Below, piece by piece: positions 1 through 10,960 of a stretch of DNA of 64,000 bases. The stretch is from Sinonovacula constricta (Eukaryota > Mollusca > Bivalvia > Cardiida > Solecurtidae). Below the pieces are notes generated by a model that saw only the letters and a program-made list of their open reading frames with translations, had not been told where the DNA came from and made no database searches. Position numbers and translations under genes: made by a program. The stretch's first letter is position 1. Each line of letters begins with the position of its first letter. The stretch lies in assembly GCA_007844125.1 (NCBI GenBank), contig CM017571.1:26474954-26538953 (forward strand), given 5' to 3'.

Positions 1-309
1 GGTGAACTTGTATGGCAGGAATCCCTGGAACTGAATATACAGTAAACAGCTTCAGAAAGATATAGCCATGGCATCCATTCTAAAGAACAACTTATATAGG
101 GAAGATTTTTACAATACTTAATCTAATTAATATGAAAAGTGGTTAAAAACGTGAATTAAAAAAAAAAAAAAGCTGTTCCCGAAAAATTGCAGAAGTTACA
201 TTGTATCTAACAAACTTATAACATTAACAAGGGACGTGAAACAGTGAAAATATTCTTCATGTGAAGTGGGTCAACCATGTATTTGACATGTACACTGAAT
301 TTGATATAT
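1..309. other. AT-rich flank, nothing recognised
   Basis: No convincing ORF, repeat or RNA gene is visible. The stretch holds an A-run near 156-170 and ordinary AT-rich sequence up to the target duplication of the first transposon. Confidence 0.5.
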
Positions 310-314
310 CTGTT

Positions 315-1380
315 CAGGGCTGGAAAAATACGCTAGCCCGACGTCCCGGACTAGTCAACATGTAGTTTCGGGCTACTGACCATTGGTCATTAAATTAGTC
401 CCGGGCTAGTCATTAAATAGACGGCCGGACAAGTGACAATACACAGTGGTACCTAATTAGCGATGCAACCAATCAAGCTATCGCCTGGGGTGTTTTATCA
501 ACACCACGTAATGGCTTCGCATAGACAATTCAAACGCATCCCAAAACAGCCAATCACGATGCGCGATACATCATCGCTTAACATGATCGGCCAATCAATG
601 TGTAGGGGACAAATAACGGCATTAATACTGCATATTGAAGTACATGTGATAAGTGATAATTGATTCGCGAACTTTTTAAACTCGGCACGCGAAGAGTAAA
701 GGGATTAGAGCCAGGTAAGTCTCAGTTTGATGATCTTTACTTTCATTGTCATTTCTGAACACAATAGCCCAATTAAACAATACTCGATGCCAATTAAGGT
801 GGGTATAAGGTATATCTTGGTACGAGATTGAAGATGATTTTAATTTTAATCCATTGTCAAGTCTGTGCACAACGCAGTAGTAAAATATGCAGCCATTGCA
901 CTCTTGAAATATTTTACATGTGGAAACACGAACTCTTACACTTTGAATGAAAATCAACAATCAAAGTCACAAGCTGGCAGAATACTGTAAATATGTTATG
1001 GAGACAAAGTAGTTGTATAAGTGAGTAACATAAAGTGAAGAAGTGCATTGGCCCAACATGTACGTGTCAGGATTAGGATGATTAAAATTTGACATTGTTA
1101 CAAAAACAATGTACACGTAATGTATTTTCTTTATAAAATCAGGACATTGCAAGAGCTATTTAATCAGTTGTAACTTATTTATTCTTTACTTTTGTGTTAG
1201 ATTATATGCTGTTTTACAGATAAAAATAAAACAAAAACTTGTTTATACCTTGTTTGTTAGTTATATATATGACAAATTAGTGTCCATTTATTGAAAATGA
1301 TGCACATTTTCGGACAAGTCTTCTTTGTCCTGATTACTAGTCCGGGACTAGTCATGAAAAAGAAAAATTTTCCAGCCCTG
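315..1380. mobile_element. Non-autonomous CAGGG-ended DNA transposon (hAT5-like), 1066 bp
   Basis: The left end CAGGGCTGGAAAA at 315 matches, inverted, the right end TTTTCCAGCCCTG finishing at 1380. The 5-bp sequence CTGTT lies immediately outside both ends (310-314 and 1381-1385) as a target-site duplication. Subterminal motifs of the type CCGGACTAGTC recur near both ends, as is usual for transposase binding regions. No transposase ORF is present; the 66-codon ORF at 463-663 is not recognisable as protein. Several CCAAT boxes lie at 468-600. CAGGG ends with a 5-bp duplication fit hAT elements of the group I know as hAT5 rather than classical 8-bp hATs; the superfamily call is inference. Confidence 0.85.
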
Positions 1381-1544
1381 CTGTTAACAAACATACACTG
1401 TACCAAATGGAATTAGTAATGAGGGGCCCATTTTCATCATAAGTCCTAGGACCACATATGACAAGTAGACATATGGCCCATCTTTTGTTTATGTTTTGAA
1501 ATAAATTGCAGCGATCTATTATGGTCATTACTGCGACAACAAGA

Positions 1545-1710
1545 TAAATGTCTGGTTAGAACCACCAGCCCACTGCAAGTCAACTAAATGACCTTCCACA
1601 TTAAGTTCTTGGCCTTTAATTAGACTCGAACCCTCGCGATGGGAAGCTAAGCAGTCAGAGAAGTTACAATCGGCAACTCTACCACTAGGCAAAGGGCGAC
1701 ACAGTGATTT
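1545..1710 (-). repeat. Degenerate tRNA-derived SINE-like copy
   Basis: The stretch contains an inverted B-box-like motif (CTCGAACCCTCGCG near 1625-1638) and the phrase TGGTTAGAACCACCAGCCC..CTGCAAGTCAACT. Both recur in related form at 7247-7435 and around 7700/8145 (GGGTAGAAC..CACTGCAGG..AGCTGGAA). The copy is too decayed to define ends or a target duplication. Confidence 0.4.
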
Positions 1711-2713
1711 AACTTTATATGTGATAGTAGACAAGTATGCAATGGGCCTATCTATAAATGCTGTTGTCTTAGGTTTGAATTCGCTAACCACAAGTCAAAA
1801 TCATACCTCGAACCAAGGTAGCAAGGTAGGTTTACCACAGACAATTTTTATATTTTGATATTGTTCAGTCTGGGTTTGAAACAGAGCCTCCTGCTGACTA
1901 GTGTACAACTTTAAAACGCAAAATGTTAACTCATTGGGTCAGCTAAGAATACTTAACATGTCAGAATATGTAAACATACAAATTATAGTGATCTGAGGTA
2001 ATATTACATTTCAGCTGTTTGAGTTTCATTTCAGTTGTTTCTTTCAACAAAATCTTGCTTACCACCCCCACAATTATGCACACTGTGAACACAATTAATT
2101 TGCTTAAAACATGATTGTGTCAACTTCATGAACTTGGTGTCACAATTTAAAATGCTATACACAAGTAAGGTTGAAAAATTGTAACATCCCACAATTGTGT
2201 GAAATTATACTTTTGCAACAAATCTAGTATGTTATTATCTTACTTATCTGAGTAGCATGTTGTCCAGTGAACAATTCAGTGTCCCAAATAAAGCTGAAGC
2301 AACAACACAGCAGAATTTTCCTTCCCCCCATCTGCAGATACAGGAAGAAAATCAATTATTTGACATTGACAAAAATATAAAATGTTTTCCTGTTTAGAAG
2401 CTAAAACAATTGTAAAAGCATGTAAAATGTAAACTATGTTTCATAACTAGAAACATTATGACATTTTTGCAATTCTAAAAATATGCAGTCATATAACTTA
2501 AAATCAAGTTACTATATAACTCAGTTATATAATTATTCATGAAGTAAAGAAATCAATTAAAAAGGCAATACTTAGTTATATAAAAAGCTCATTTGTGTCT
2601 TGAACAAAAGAACTGCAGAAGGAATTTCTAATTAAAGTTATCTTTTACCTCATTAGTTAGCTTGGATTTCCAAGTAGGTGAAAGAATCCACACTTAGTGC
2701 GAAGGGCCCATTG
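1711..2713. other. Unassigned AT-rich stretch
   Basis: No gene or repeat family is recognised. The sequence is rich in short A/T tracts and several small stop-filled ORFs. It may be 3' UTR or downstream flank of the minus-strand exon ending near 2714. Confidence 0.4.
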
Positions 2714-2758
2714 TTAGAATGGGTTTATTGTCACTGGCAGTAGCCATCTTCCAAAGTT
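2714..2758 (-). CDS. Candidate terminal coding exon of a minus-strand gene
   Basis: On the minus strand a good 3' splice site (pyrimidine-rich, ending TGTTGACAG) precedes 2758. Phase 0 then reads 14 codons to a TAA at 2714, beginning N-F-G-R-W and ending N-P-F. The candidate exons at 6351 and 7462 end in phase 0, so joining is frame-compatible. The product is not recognised. The short exon and absence of a clear poly(A) site keep this tentative; a second open phase also ends at a stop a little further on. Confidence 0.25.
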   Translation of the reverse strand, partial: NFGRWLLPVTINPF

Positions 2759-2764
2759 CTGTCA

Positions 2765-4181
2765 ACAGAAAATACAACATTATGATTTGTATACAAGTGT
2801 TAAGTGCATTTTGCTTAAAATCAGATATTTAAATACAAGTAGCTCAAAACTCATTAAACTTGTTTATAACAAATTGAAAATCAACACATAAAATTTACAT
2901 ATGCAGCCAGACTTAAACCAAGTTACAGGACAAGCCGAGTTACGTAAAGAATATATGACAAAGTCCTATGAACATTGCAACATATACTAAACTCCGAGAA
3001 GGCACAGAACAAAGGTATTTTACATGCAAGCCAAGCCAAAAGTAAGAACCAATTTGTGATGAGTCATTTAAGGATTAGAGCAAACCCGACAGTTATCACC
3101 TTTGAACGGTCAGTCGGCAATATGGACCGACTGGGACATAATCCCCTATCAAAAAACTTGAGGTACTAGTCCCGGCTTCAACAGTCAATTTTTCGTACTG
3201 ATTTTTATATGTTATTATTTAGTATCCTGTCCAAAAGTACAGTAGAAGCCAAATGGGTCCTCTATCAGTAACATTTTAGACAAATAATCCCCTATGGGAG
3301 CATTCTGAGGAATCATTGATGTTTTTTTTTTTTTCCATATTTCGCTGACTTACAATTACCGGTAAACAACTGTTTTCACCTGTTCAACCTTGAAATTAAT
3401 CCTTGCCCTTATCTGTACTCCATCCATCAAACACCTTTCACATTTGTCAAGAGTTATCAGTCACCCATAATTGCTAGATGAAGCATACATGTGCAGTAAT
3501 GGACAGCTTTTTATCTGTGATTTTAATTTGTTGACATTAAGACAACAATGTTCATTATAAATGGCGATATGCTCCAAGAGAAAATATTTAATATTATGTA
3601 TTAACTTTACAACATAGACTTAAATATGACTAGTATACAGTATTTTCAAGAACAAAAGTGTCATAGCTAAAGAATATTTACTCTAAAAAAAAAGAAGAGT
3701 TTTTATATCTTCTGATAAAGATAAGGCTTCCTCTGGATGAAAGTAACCATTTAAACTTAACTTTGTGAAGGAGTTATCAGTATAAAACAATGCATGACAA
3801 GAAGTAAATTGAACAAAAGACTGGCCATCACGGAAAGGTTGGAAACATTATAATATTAACAATGTAACGAACAAAAAATATAGATTCTATTGATTGGAAC
3901 CTAATAAAACTCCACTTACATCGCTTCATTTCCTAAAGTTAAATGGTACATGCTCATTAAGTGTGACATTATAAAATAACCCTGACCAATCAGGTTTGGT
4001 GCAACATCATTATCTGCTGTAGTTGCCATTATCAGCTTCAATGAAATAGTACAAAAAAAGTTACAGTCTTAACAGGACATTTTGTAGACACTGTTAAGTG
4101 CAGATGTCTCATAAAAATAGAAATTACCGAAAAATAACTTCATACTTTTGTTTGTAAGTGATTAAGATCATGTAGTGAAAC
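2765..4181. other. Unassigned stretch (intron-like)
   Basis: No ORF of note or recognised repeat. It holds a T-run at 3320-3334. On the minus strand there is a possible 13-nt micro-exon with flanking AG/GT signals near 3920, too short to trust. If the minus-strand gene model is right, this is intron. Confidence 0.35.
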
Positions 4182-4868
4182 CTTTACAGGGTTCGACGTT
4201 AACTTTTTTGAGAGCTGGACCAGTGGTCCAGTAACTTAGAAAACTTACTAGACCTGACCTAAACTGGACTAGACCAAAATGTAAAACGCATAATACACAT
4301 ACAAGTCATACTTAAAACAAATTTTATATGAGTTCAAGCATTGTGTTGCAATAACATACCAATATAACTAAGACATTTTTGACTAGAAAATCAGTATGAA
4401 ACTTAACATTCTATTAATGCAACTTAGGTATGATTATACTTAATTTTCTAGTCTAATACATGTATCATACATTGGTAATTATATGACTAGAAAGTTAAGT
4501 ATCCCTATATAACTAAACGTTTTCACACGACTGAACAGGCTAGACTCACATGACTGTCAGTCAACCTGCTTTATTTCCCCAGTATAGGATGCAACAAAAC
4601 TAGTGAGCAGTGAGCTGTACTAAAGATCATATTTTCGTTGGTGAGATATATATGGGATTCAGATTCAGAATGCCCCTTTATAGTATCGATCCTGAAATTG
4701 TCCTTACCGACAACATATCATCCACACTCTTCATACTATCTGCATGTCTTAGCATGGACCACTGTATTATCGTCGTACTTGTTTGACTTATCTATGATGT
4801 GTATGCATTACAATATCAACTTATTAACTTTGAATTTGTAAAGGACAACTAACCTCTAAATCAAAAAT

Positions 4869-5153
4869 TTACCATAGATCAAAGTCATTCTGTGTTGATT
4901 TGCATGTTGAAATATTCGGAATACGTCGGTAATAGAGATGCGTCGTAAGATTGCTCTTTTCTTCTAAATCTAGCCAACTAAACTCATCTGTTCTTTTTGG
5001 ACAAAACGATCTTATCCGCTTTGTTTTGTCATTCAGTTCCTTTGAAGCATCCTTCCTCTTTCGTTTTGTATTGTCGTACGTCTTTTCTTTTCTTTTTTCG
5101 GACGAAAAACCGAACTTAAATACATTGCTCGACATTTTTTGTTGTCTGCGCAT
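4869..5153 (-). pseudogene. N-terminal fragment of a hAT-type transposase (basic leader)
   Basis: The 94-codon minus-strand ORF is strongly basic at the start (repeated K/R around residues 18-45) and contains T-K-R-I-R-S-F-C-P-K followed by D-E-F-S-W-L-D-L at about residues 44-66. The same phrase, frame-shifted, appears in copy B near 45690, followed there by a C-x2-C..H-x4-H zinc finger (about 45530-45670). Here the finger is lost after E-K-S-N-L. This is a domain fragment inside a non-autonomous element, not a host gene. Confidence 0.6.
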
Positions 5154-5391
5154 AGTGCATTATAAACAAACCGTATTATAGTCTGTTGTCGTAATACTTG
5201 AGATCCCAACATTACAGATAGTATTCGTGCTTTTGTATCCCTCGCATTTTTATTTAAATAGTATAAATAATAATAGGACAGTTCCGTTATCATTAGAAAA
5301 TAAGAAGTTATATAAAGAAATAAGCATTCTTATCCGCTTTACAGTTAATATTACGACATTGGATATTTGACAAGTGTGTGGGGGAAAAAAA

Positions 5392-5873
5392 AATCGGAAC
5401 TCCTCGGGTAATTCCCTCCTCGGGACAATCACTCGGATCACGCTTCGGTGATTCTACGTAATCAGGAGCTTGCCGGAGATCGCCGAGCAGGTACAATTAG
5501 TGATAACGTAGAGGACGGAGTTGCCTTCGGATATATCTGGTGCAATGATACGTACAGAAATCACGATCGTTTTGTTCGCAGGAAGTCGTAAGAATATGCT
5601 TAAAATTTAGTTCTCACAAAACATAAACAATGGAGTTGTTTGACAGCTGTGTCTTTGCTGCGCCGGGTAAATTTAACTTGAATGATTTAAATTTGAAGCA
5701 GCCACAAAGTGAAGTTTTACAGGCATCGTTCTATAGTCAGCTGTCATCCGAGCTGCCATCTTTGTTTTGCCGTATGTCACAAAAGAAGTCCCATTCAGAG
5801 AAATGGCCGACGTAAAACGACTACTTACATACATCCGAGAGATGATTCGTGAATTATCCGAGGTGTTCCGATT
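5392..5873. mobile_element. MULE-like MITE, 482 bp, nested in copy A
   Basis: The left end AATCGGAACTCCTCGG is inverse to the right end CCGAGGTGTTCCGATT. A ~10-bp duplication GGGGAAAAAA flanks it (5381-5390 and 5874-5883). Copy B of the host element (around 46080-46100) reads straight through the same position with GGGGACAAAGCC and no insert, so the empty site is visible in this window. A 9-10-bp duplication is the hallmark of Mutator-like elements. The ORF 5630-5815 inside has no recognisable domain. Confidence 0.85.
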
Positions 5874-6350
5874 GGGGAAAAAAGCCTCGTTCTGAAACAC
5901 CAGCCAATGAGTGAACGTATGTCAAGGTTGTTACTAAATATACCGCTAAATATAGCGCACGGGTTTCCCAAGAAACTGTATCGACAACCGTCAGTAGTGA
6001 CCGAGTTTAACCATTATAAATATTTTTGACTTTTGATTCATTCATAGGCGGATTTTCGGCGAACTTTGTCCGATTTAGAACACGACCAGTCGGTCCAGCT
6101 AGCCTAGGACTTAGCTAGACCGAACTACCGATCTACTAGTGAATGTCGTTCGGTCGGTCCTTAATGTCGAACCCTGCTTTATCAAATTTTTTAAAGTCAA
6201 ACTTAGTTTTTCAAATTTTCAATAGAGTTCTGAACTCCTGCGATATCACATTTATAACGCATATTAGAAATAGAATAATATGCAGGTGAACAACATTGCC
6301 ATTCTTTTACAATCATATCTTGCAAAATCATACTCCAATCAGGAACTAAC

Positions 6351-6415
6351 CTTTATTGGGTACAATAATGTTTCCAAAAGCACAAACGTCTCTTCTGTTT
6401 CGACAGAGGATGATT
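6351..6415 (-). CDS. Candidate coding exon, member 3 of a tandem exon triplet
   Basis: On the minus strand TTTGTTTTAG precedes 6415 and AAAG|GTTAGT follows 6351, giving a 65-nt exon open in one phase only. The peptide reads S-S-S-V-E-T-E-E-T-F-V and ends Y-P-I-K. It is homologous to the exons at 7462-7523 (same phase, ending C-P-I-K) and 6770-6838, as is the flanking intron sequence. Both live members end in phase 0, as needed for mutually exclusive use. The parent protein is not recognised. Confidence 0.4.
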
Positions 6416-6769
6416 CTAAAACAAAGAAATATTGTGTACATCATCTGTCATAGAACTACATTTTATTAACTTTATTTTGCTTATAATTTCTTGTATTATA
6501 AAAAAGTTGTAGCATTTACATTTTTAATTAAAATAAAGTTAAACACATATTTTATTTAATAAGGTCATTGCCCTGTGAAACACTTTCCTTGGCTTTTTTA
6601 GCTTCTGATCACTTGTCAAAAAGTCAGTTCAAATAAACACAGACCAGTCCATTCATGTAGATTTGGATCTGCCAATAATTTTACTATAGCAGCTAAGTGT
6701 ATTTTGTGCTATTAAAATATTTCCATGCTTATAAAATAATATCTTGAGATCTTACAATATGGATCTTTC

Positions 6770-6838
6770 CTTTATGGGGCACACTCATGCATGAATCCAT
6801 GGGCACAAATGTCTCTTTGGTTTTATCAGTGTGTAATT
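6770..6838 (-). pseudogene. Dead copy of the tandem exon (donor lost)
   Basis: Aligned to its neighbours at 6351 and 7462, this 69-nt copy keeps the 3' splice signal (TTATTGTTTTAG) and an open phase (..T-K-E-T-F-V-P-M-D..). The donor reads AAAG|GAAAGA instead of AAAG|GTAAGT, and the length differs by one nucleotide modulo 3 from the other two. It is therefore probably a non-functional duplicate. Confidence 0.4.
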
Positions 6839-7246
6839 CTAAAACAATAATTGTATGAATCACTTGCTATGAAATATGAACATAAAACTGGTTATTAAAA
6901 GCTGCTTCCTATAAATACATATTTTGTTTCCACTTCATGATTGGGTGATCCTGTTTAGGGATTGTACCCGGTGAGTTATTTTTAACAAGTGACCATTGGA
7001 TTGCCTGCCCTACAATTTCAGCAATTTATTGCAAGTAAGTACATCAAAATGTATGGATCCTTCTTATTGATATGAATGCTATGAAAATAGTGCTAAATAC
7101 ATATGCCAAAGTTTTCTCATAAAATTCAGTAAAGTTATTCTTACAAAACCCCTTGAAATATTTTGTCAAACTTTAAAATCCAATTTATGGATTATTTGTA
7201 GTTCTATACACTGGTGTATTTGTTTTCTGTTACATCACTCTGACAC

Positions 7247-7435
7247 AATTATTGGTGAAGTCCAGCTAACTGGTGGCAGAAGATGCCCAACTTATGTCTG
7301 GGTAGAACCACTGCAGGATAGCTGGAAAACCGCAACACATGACAGTTCTTGCCCTGACTAGGATTCTAACCCACGCATGAGGTGATGAGGAGTTGGCAAC
7401 ATTAACCAGTTGTCCACAGGCATCCCTACAATGGT
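7247..7435 (-). repeat. Degenerate SINE-like insertion between two duplicated exons
   Basis: The phrase CTGGGTAGAACCACTGCAGG followed by ATAGCTGGAA, then an inverted box-like segment around 7365-7420, matches the SINE-like copies at 1545 and 7697/8145. The spacing between the second and first exon duplicates (692 bp) exceeds that between the third and second (419 bp) by roughly this length, consistent with a later insertion. Confidence 0.45.
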
Positions 7436-7461
7436 TTATAATTTTACAATGACTAACTTAC

Positions 7462-7523
7462 CTTTATTGGGCACATTAATGTAACAAGTCCACAGGCACA
7501 AATATCTCTGGTTTCATCAGGGG
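7462..7523 (-). CDS. Candidate coding exon, member 1 of a tandem exon triplet
   Basis: The acceptor (TTTTTGATTAG before 7523) and a consensus donor (AAAG|GTAAGTTAG after 7462) bound a 62-nt minus-strand exon. It is open only in the phase reading P-D-E-T-R-D-I-C-A-C-G and ending M-C-P-I-K. It is homologous to 6351-6415 and 6770-6838. Function is unknown. Confidence 0.4.
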
Positions 7524-7696
7524 CTAATCAAAAACCAAAAATTATAGAATGAATCATATACTTAGACATATGTTGGTCCCTGCCTCTCTCTATGAAGCTG
7601 TTTTATAACAAAGGCACTGCATGACTATCTTTTTTTTTATAAAAAAAACATCGCAATGACACAACTAAGGTCATTATTGAGACTTCCAGCTATTTT

Positions 7697-8240
7697 TTTA
7701 GTTGAAGACCCCAGCCAACCCTCTGGGTAGAACACAATACACTGCAATCGGAACACCTCAGATGATTCACGAATCATCTCTCGCATGTATGTAGGTAGTC
7801 GGATTAGCTCGGCCATTTCCTAAAATGGGACTTCTTTTGTGACAGACGTCAAAACTAAGATGGCAGCTCGGATGAGAGCTCACTATAGTATGATGCCTGT
7901 AAAACTTCACTTTACTGCTTCAAATTTATATCATCCAAGTTTAATTTACCCAGCGCAGCAAAGGCAAAGCTGTCAAATGACGCCATTGTTTATGTTTTGT
8001 GTGAACTACATTTTAAGCATCTTCTTCCGACTTGCGGCAAACAAAACAATCGTGATTTGAGCAAGTACGGTTGCACCAGATACATCCGAGGGATGATTGT
8101 CCCAAGGACGGAATTACCAGTGGAGTTCCGATTGAATACACTGCAGGTCAGCTGGAAGACCTCACAGTAAGCCATTCACCCAAATTAGAAACAATGCCCT
8201 GAGAGTCTGAGCAGTCAGGGGTGTTACAAGTGCCAAGGAT
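7697..8240 (-). repeat. SINE-like copy interrupted by a MULE-like MITE
   Basis: The left part 7697-7745 (CTCTGGGTAGAACACAATACAC) and right part 8135-8240 (CACTGCAGGTCAGCTGGAAG) together match the contiguous SINE-like copy at 7247-7435. The MITE at 7746-8134 explains the break, and its 10-bp duplication is part of the SINE sequence. Confidence 0.5.
7746..8134. mobile_element. MULE-like MITE, ~389 bp, second copy
   Basis: The left end AATCGGAACACCTCAG is inverse to GGAGTTCCGATT at the right. The 10-bp target duplication AATACACTGC is exact (7736-7745 and 8135-8144). The interior matches the reverse complement of the 5392-5873 copy (for example CTATAGT..CCTGTAAAAC and AAACATAAACAATGG read in the opposite direction). 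No transposase is encoded; the ORF at 7839-8060 is part of the repeat. Confidence 0.88.
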
Positions 8241-8376
8241 GCACCATCTTTAGTTAATATTGATGATGTCAATATTTAAGGCCTCCTGTAAACTAAATTA
8301 TGGTATGGTTATAATAATTGTAATCCTGTTTATGCCAAGATGAATTAATCCTTGTAGACAAGGAAATCATGCTTTC

Positions 8377-8695
8377 TCCTTTCTTTCTTTATTGTGTTTA
8401 TCGTCCCACCAACAGTATTTCAGTTATCTGGAGACGGTGTCCATTTGAAGCAGATATAGTGCTGCCTTCACTATGTATAGCATGCCGTGAACACCTGGCA
8501 TGATACCACACCCAGTCACATTATCCTGACACCGGGCCAACCAGTCGTGGAACTTCCCTTATATTTGCTTGAGTGTTAGCAAGGGAGCTATACCACTACC
8601 ATTTTTAACGACTTTGATGTCGCAGCCCGGGATCGAACCAGAGGCCTCCCGTACCTGGAGCCGACGCTCTACCGATTGCGCTACCAGGTCCGGTA
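8377..8695 (-). mobile_element. tRNA-derived SINE, family 2, full copy with 13-bp TSD
   Basis: The minus strand starts at 8695 with a tRNA-like head: A box GGTAGCGCAATCGGTAGAGC and B box GGTTCGATCCC. A non-tRNA body follows, with a CTTT-rich 3' tail at 8377-8395. The duplication AAATCATGCTTTC is exact at 8364-8376 and 8696-8708. The body differs from the SINE at 10326, 39404 and 42644, so this is a separate family or body type. Confidence 0.88.
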
Positions 8696-8708
8696 AAATC
8701 ATGCTTTC

Positions 8709-9708
8709 ATTAAAATTAAAGGTCACAGCATCAGGCATACCCTTAACAATATGAATAATTGTATAATCTATATAACAGACCCTTCAAACAATAAATATTG
8801 TTACTCTAGATCAATTTCTTTAATCAATAAATGCAGATGATTTGTATCAGGTGATCATCCTATACATAGTTGTACTGGACAGAACATCGTCCAAATATAT
8901 TATTATTGTTATTGGACAGTAACCTCAACATCTTGGACATAAACAATGTTAAGATAAAAGCCAATAACAAATGCAAGGATGTCACATTAAGTATTGTTTG
9001 TAATAAAATTGTACGATTCAAGAGACTTGAAGAAAAGAAGCATTAGCATTCAATTTAAAAAACAACATCTTTGAGAATGCTCTTAATTATTATTTTATTT
9101 ACATCTCTTGTCATGTATAAATGTACAAAATGTTTTTAAAAGTCTGTACTGTTTATAAATCCAAAGTCATTAAAATAAGGAAGTATAATCAAGTATATAA
9201 TATTAAGTCCATAACAGAAAAAAATGGATATTAAATCAAAAGTTTATTTTACACTCATGTGTCCAATATGGATATACATGTAGATACATGTCCAGATTGA
9301 GAAAAACATATTGACTTGGTTGGCTCATCCAATTTGGTTTTTCATTTAAAATGAGAAAATTAGAACATTTATTTCTAAGTCTATGTGATACTATTTTTTT
9401 AACATCCAGGAAAAACAGTCACTGTCAAATCTGCCTTGGAAGACCACATGAGGTACTGGGTGAAAGTGGTTTCTTTATATATATAAAAAAATGGTGTTTT
9501 TAATATTTCAACCTTTGTTATTACAATGTGTTAATATCATCTGTTTCTCAACTGACATTAAACTCTCATAATTAAACAATAAAATCAACAGTTCAGGTAT
9601 TGTCATAATACACCTTATTACTAGAAATGTAGTACATTGGTGTCATCTGACGCTGAACTTCAACTAGAATACAGACACCAAAAGACCCCTTCATAAAGTG
9701 ATATTTAC
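8709..9708. other. Unassigned AT-rich stretch (intron-like)
   Basis: No gene is recognised. On the plus strand a short segment near 9408-9470 has a 3'-splice-like TTTTTTTAACATCCAG followed by about 20 open codons; the flanks do not make it convincing. The rest is AT-rich sequence. Confidence 0.35.
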
Positions 9709-9777
9709 CATCAATAGCTCGGTGTTGTTTCTAGAGATGGAATATTGGGGCTGTTCATCCTCTTGCATGACTTCAGT
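9709..9777 (-). CDS. Candidate 69-nt coding exon, minus strand
   Basis: TTATGTTGTAG precedes 9777 and ATG|GTAAAT follows 9709 on the minus strand. Only phase 0 is open, giving an acidic/polar peptide starting T-E-V-M-Q-E-D-E and ending T-E-L-L-M. It lies between the exon candidates at 12787 and 7462. Its phase does not directly join either neighbour, so an unseen exon or a different transcript is required. Confidence 0.35.
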
Positions 9778-9782
9778 CTACA

Positions 9783-10314
9783 ACATAATTATATATGCAA
9801 ACCTCATTTGTAAACAGATACAGAGAATCATAACAATACTTGCAGTAACACAAATAATGCCGCATGCATTCTCTAGCATTCCTCAGGAGTTTTAGACCTC
9901 AGTAAAAGATTACCTTTTCTACATGTAATAAAAAATGTGCGCGTTTATTTAAAGTTAAGTTTTCAGCAAAGAAAGTACATTTTTAGGTCTAATTAAAATA
10001 ATACTCATAAAAATATTAAATTGTTAAAGGATATCATGCAAAGTAAATTATTTTAAGCATTAATATAATTTAACCCACACATTCATAGCATATGTATGAT
10101 TTTGAAAAAGACACCTAATTGTGTTGTTTATCTTTAGAACAGTTCAAAATATTTTCAATACTTGTATGTTCAGCATATAATTATATATGCGAGGTTAAAC
10201 CAGCCAACAAATATTCATCGTGCAGATTTTACCAAAAAATAAGAGATATTTATTATTTCTGCAATTAATATTCTTTGTTATGAATGTTAAAATTACTTTA
10301 GTCACCAGTTAACA
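9783..10314. other. Unassigned AT-rich stretch
   Basis: Nothing recognised beyond AT-rich sequence; it ends at the target duplication of the SINE at 10326. Confidence 0.4.
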
Positions 10315-10325
10315 CATAAAATTTG

Positions 10326-10606
10326 GGATCAGATAGGATTTGCCGGCATTTTTGCCGATACTGTGCAGTGACATTTCTATCATTATAGTACAGAGGCACT
10401 TATGAGGTGCCCAGTGACTGAACCCAGCCGGTCCATTATATTGACACCGACGAGTCAGATGTAATGCTGTCCCCTTTTCCCCCAGCGTTAGGAGGGAAGC
10501 CACTACTACCAACTTTAAAGTCTTTGGTTTGACCAGTGCGGTGTTTGAACCCGCGACCTGTCGATCCGCAAGCCGACACTCTACCAGTTGAGCTATTGCA
10601 GCCGGT
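10326..10606 (-). mobile_element. tRNA-derived SINE, family 1, copy 1
   Basis: The minus-strand tRNA head at the right end has A box ATAGCTCAACTGGTAGAG and B-box-like GGTTCAAAC. The body contains GACTTTAAAGTTGGTAGTAG and the end has ATCCCAAATT-type sequence. The flanking 11-bp repeat CATAAAATTTG / CATAACATTTG (10315-10325, 10607-10617) has one mismatch, so this is an older insertion than the other two copies at 39404 and 42644. Confidence 0.85.
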
Positions 10607-10739
10607 CATAACATTTGCCTGTTTTTGTAAAACTCAGTATGTCCATAGTGCATGTTGAAATGGCAGTTTTGTGATAATGTTTACGTTACACGTTACAAAT
10701 CGCTTGGCTTGTTAAGTTGAATCATGTTTTTGTTTATGC

Positions 10740-10960
10740 CAATTGGTGTTCCCTGGGGAATTTAGTCATCTAGTCGGTCGCTTGTCGCGCAACTGACGAA
10801 CTTTAACCAATACCGCTGTGATCGCTATCCCCTACACCCCACCCCCCTCCCTAAAATTTTCTCCTCAATTTTACGCGAATTACAGAAATGGTCCTTGGCC
10901 GCCCCTTATCCGCGGAAATCCGAGTTTCCGTGGAAAAATCACAACCCTCCACCTAGGTAG
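10740..10960. repeat. Possible terminal fragment related to the 11184-12385 element
   Basis: The order C-rich tract, TTTTCTCCTCAATTTTACG, then GGTCCTTGGCCGCC, then an AATCCGAG motif parallels 12280-12372 (C-tract, TTTTCTCAACGGATTTACG, GGCCTTGGTGCGG, AATCCGAGAAC). No terminal CCCATG or target duplication is seen here, so only relatedness is claimed. Confidence 0.35.

Larger units (their letters stand above)
4187..6176 (-). mobile_element. CAGGG-ended hAT5-like element, copy A (1990 bp) with a nested MITE
   Basis: The left end CAGGGTTCGACGTTAAC at 4187 is the inverse of the right end TTAATGTCGAACCCTG ending at 6176. The target duplication CTTTA is at 4182-4186 and 6177-6181. A second copy lies at 43239-46391. 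The minus-strand ORF 4869-5153 carries K-R-I-R-S-F-C-P-K then D-E-F-S-W-L-D-L, resembling the start of a hAT-type transposase before its zinc finger. Copy B supplies the following CKTC..H..H finger, so both are remnants of one transposase first exon. A 482-bp MULE-like MITE is inserted at 5392. No catalytic domain remains. Confidence 0.88.

Noticed and set aside
463..663. 66-aa ORF inside the first CAGGG element
   Set aside because: No zinc-finger or catalytic pattern; the region has multiple CCAAT boxes and looks non-coding.
8635..8695. Functional tRNA gene
   Set aside because: A and B boxes are present but the sequence continues into a SINE body with target duplications, and no closed acceptor stem is seen.
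10309..10512. 67-aa minus-strand ORF, with similar ORFs at 39420-39668 and 42700-42903
   Set aside because: All lie within copies of the same SINE family; the shared peptide is repeat-derived.
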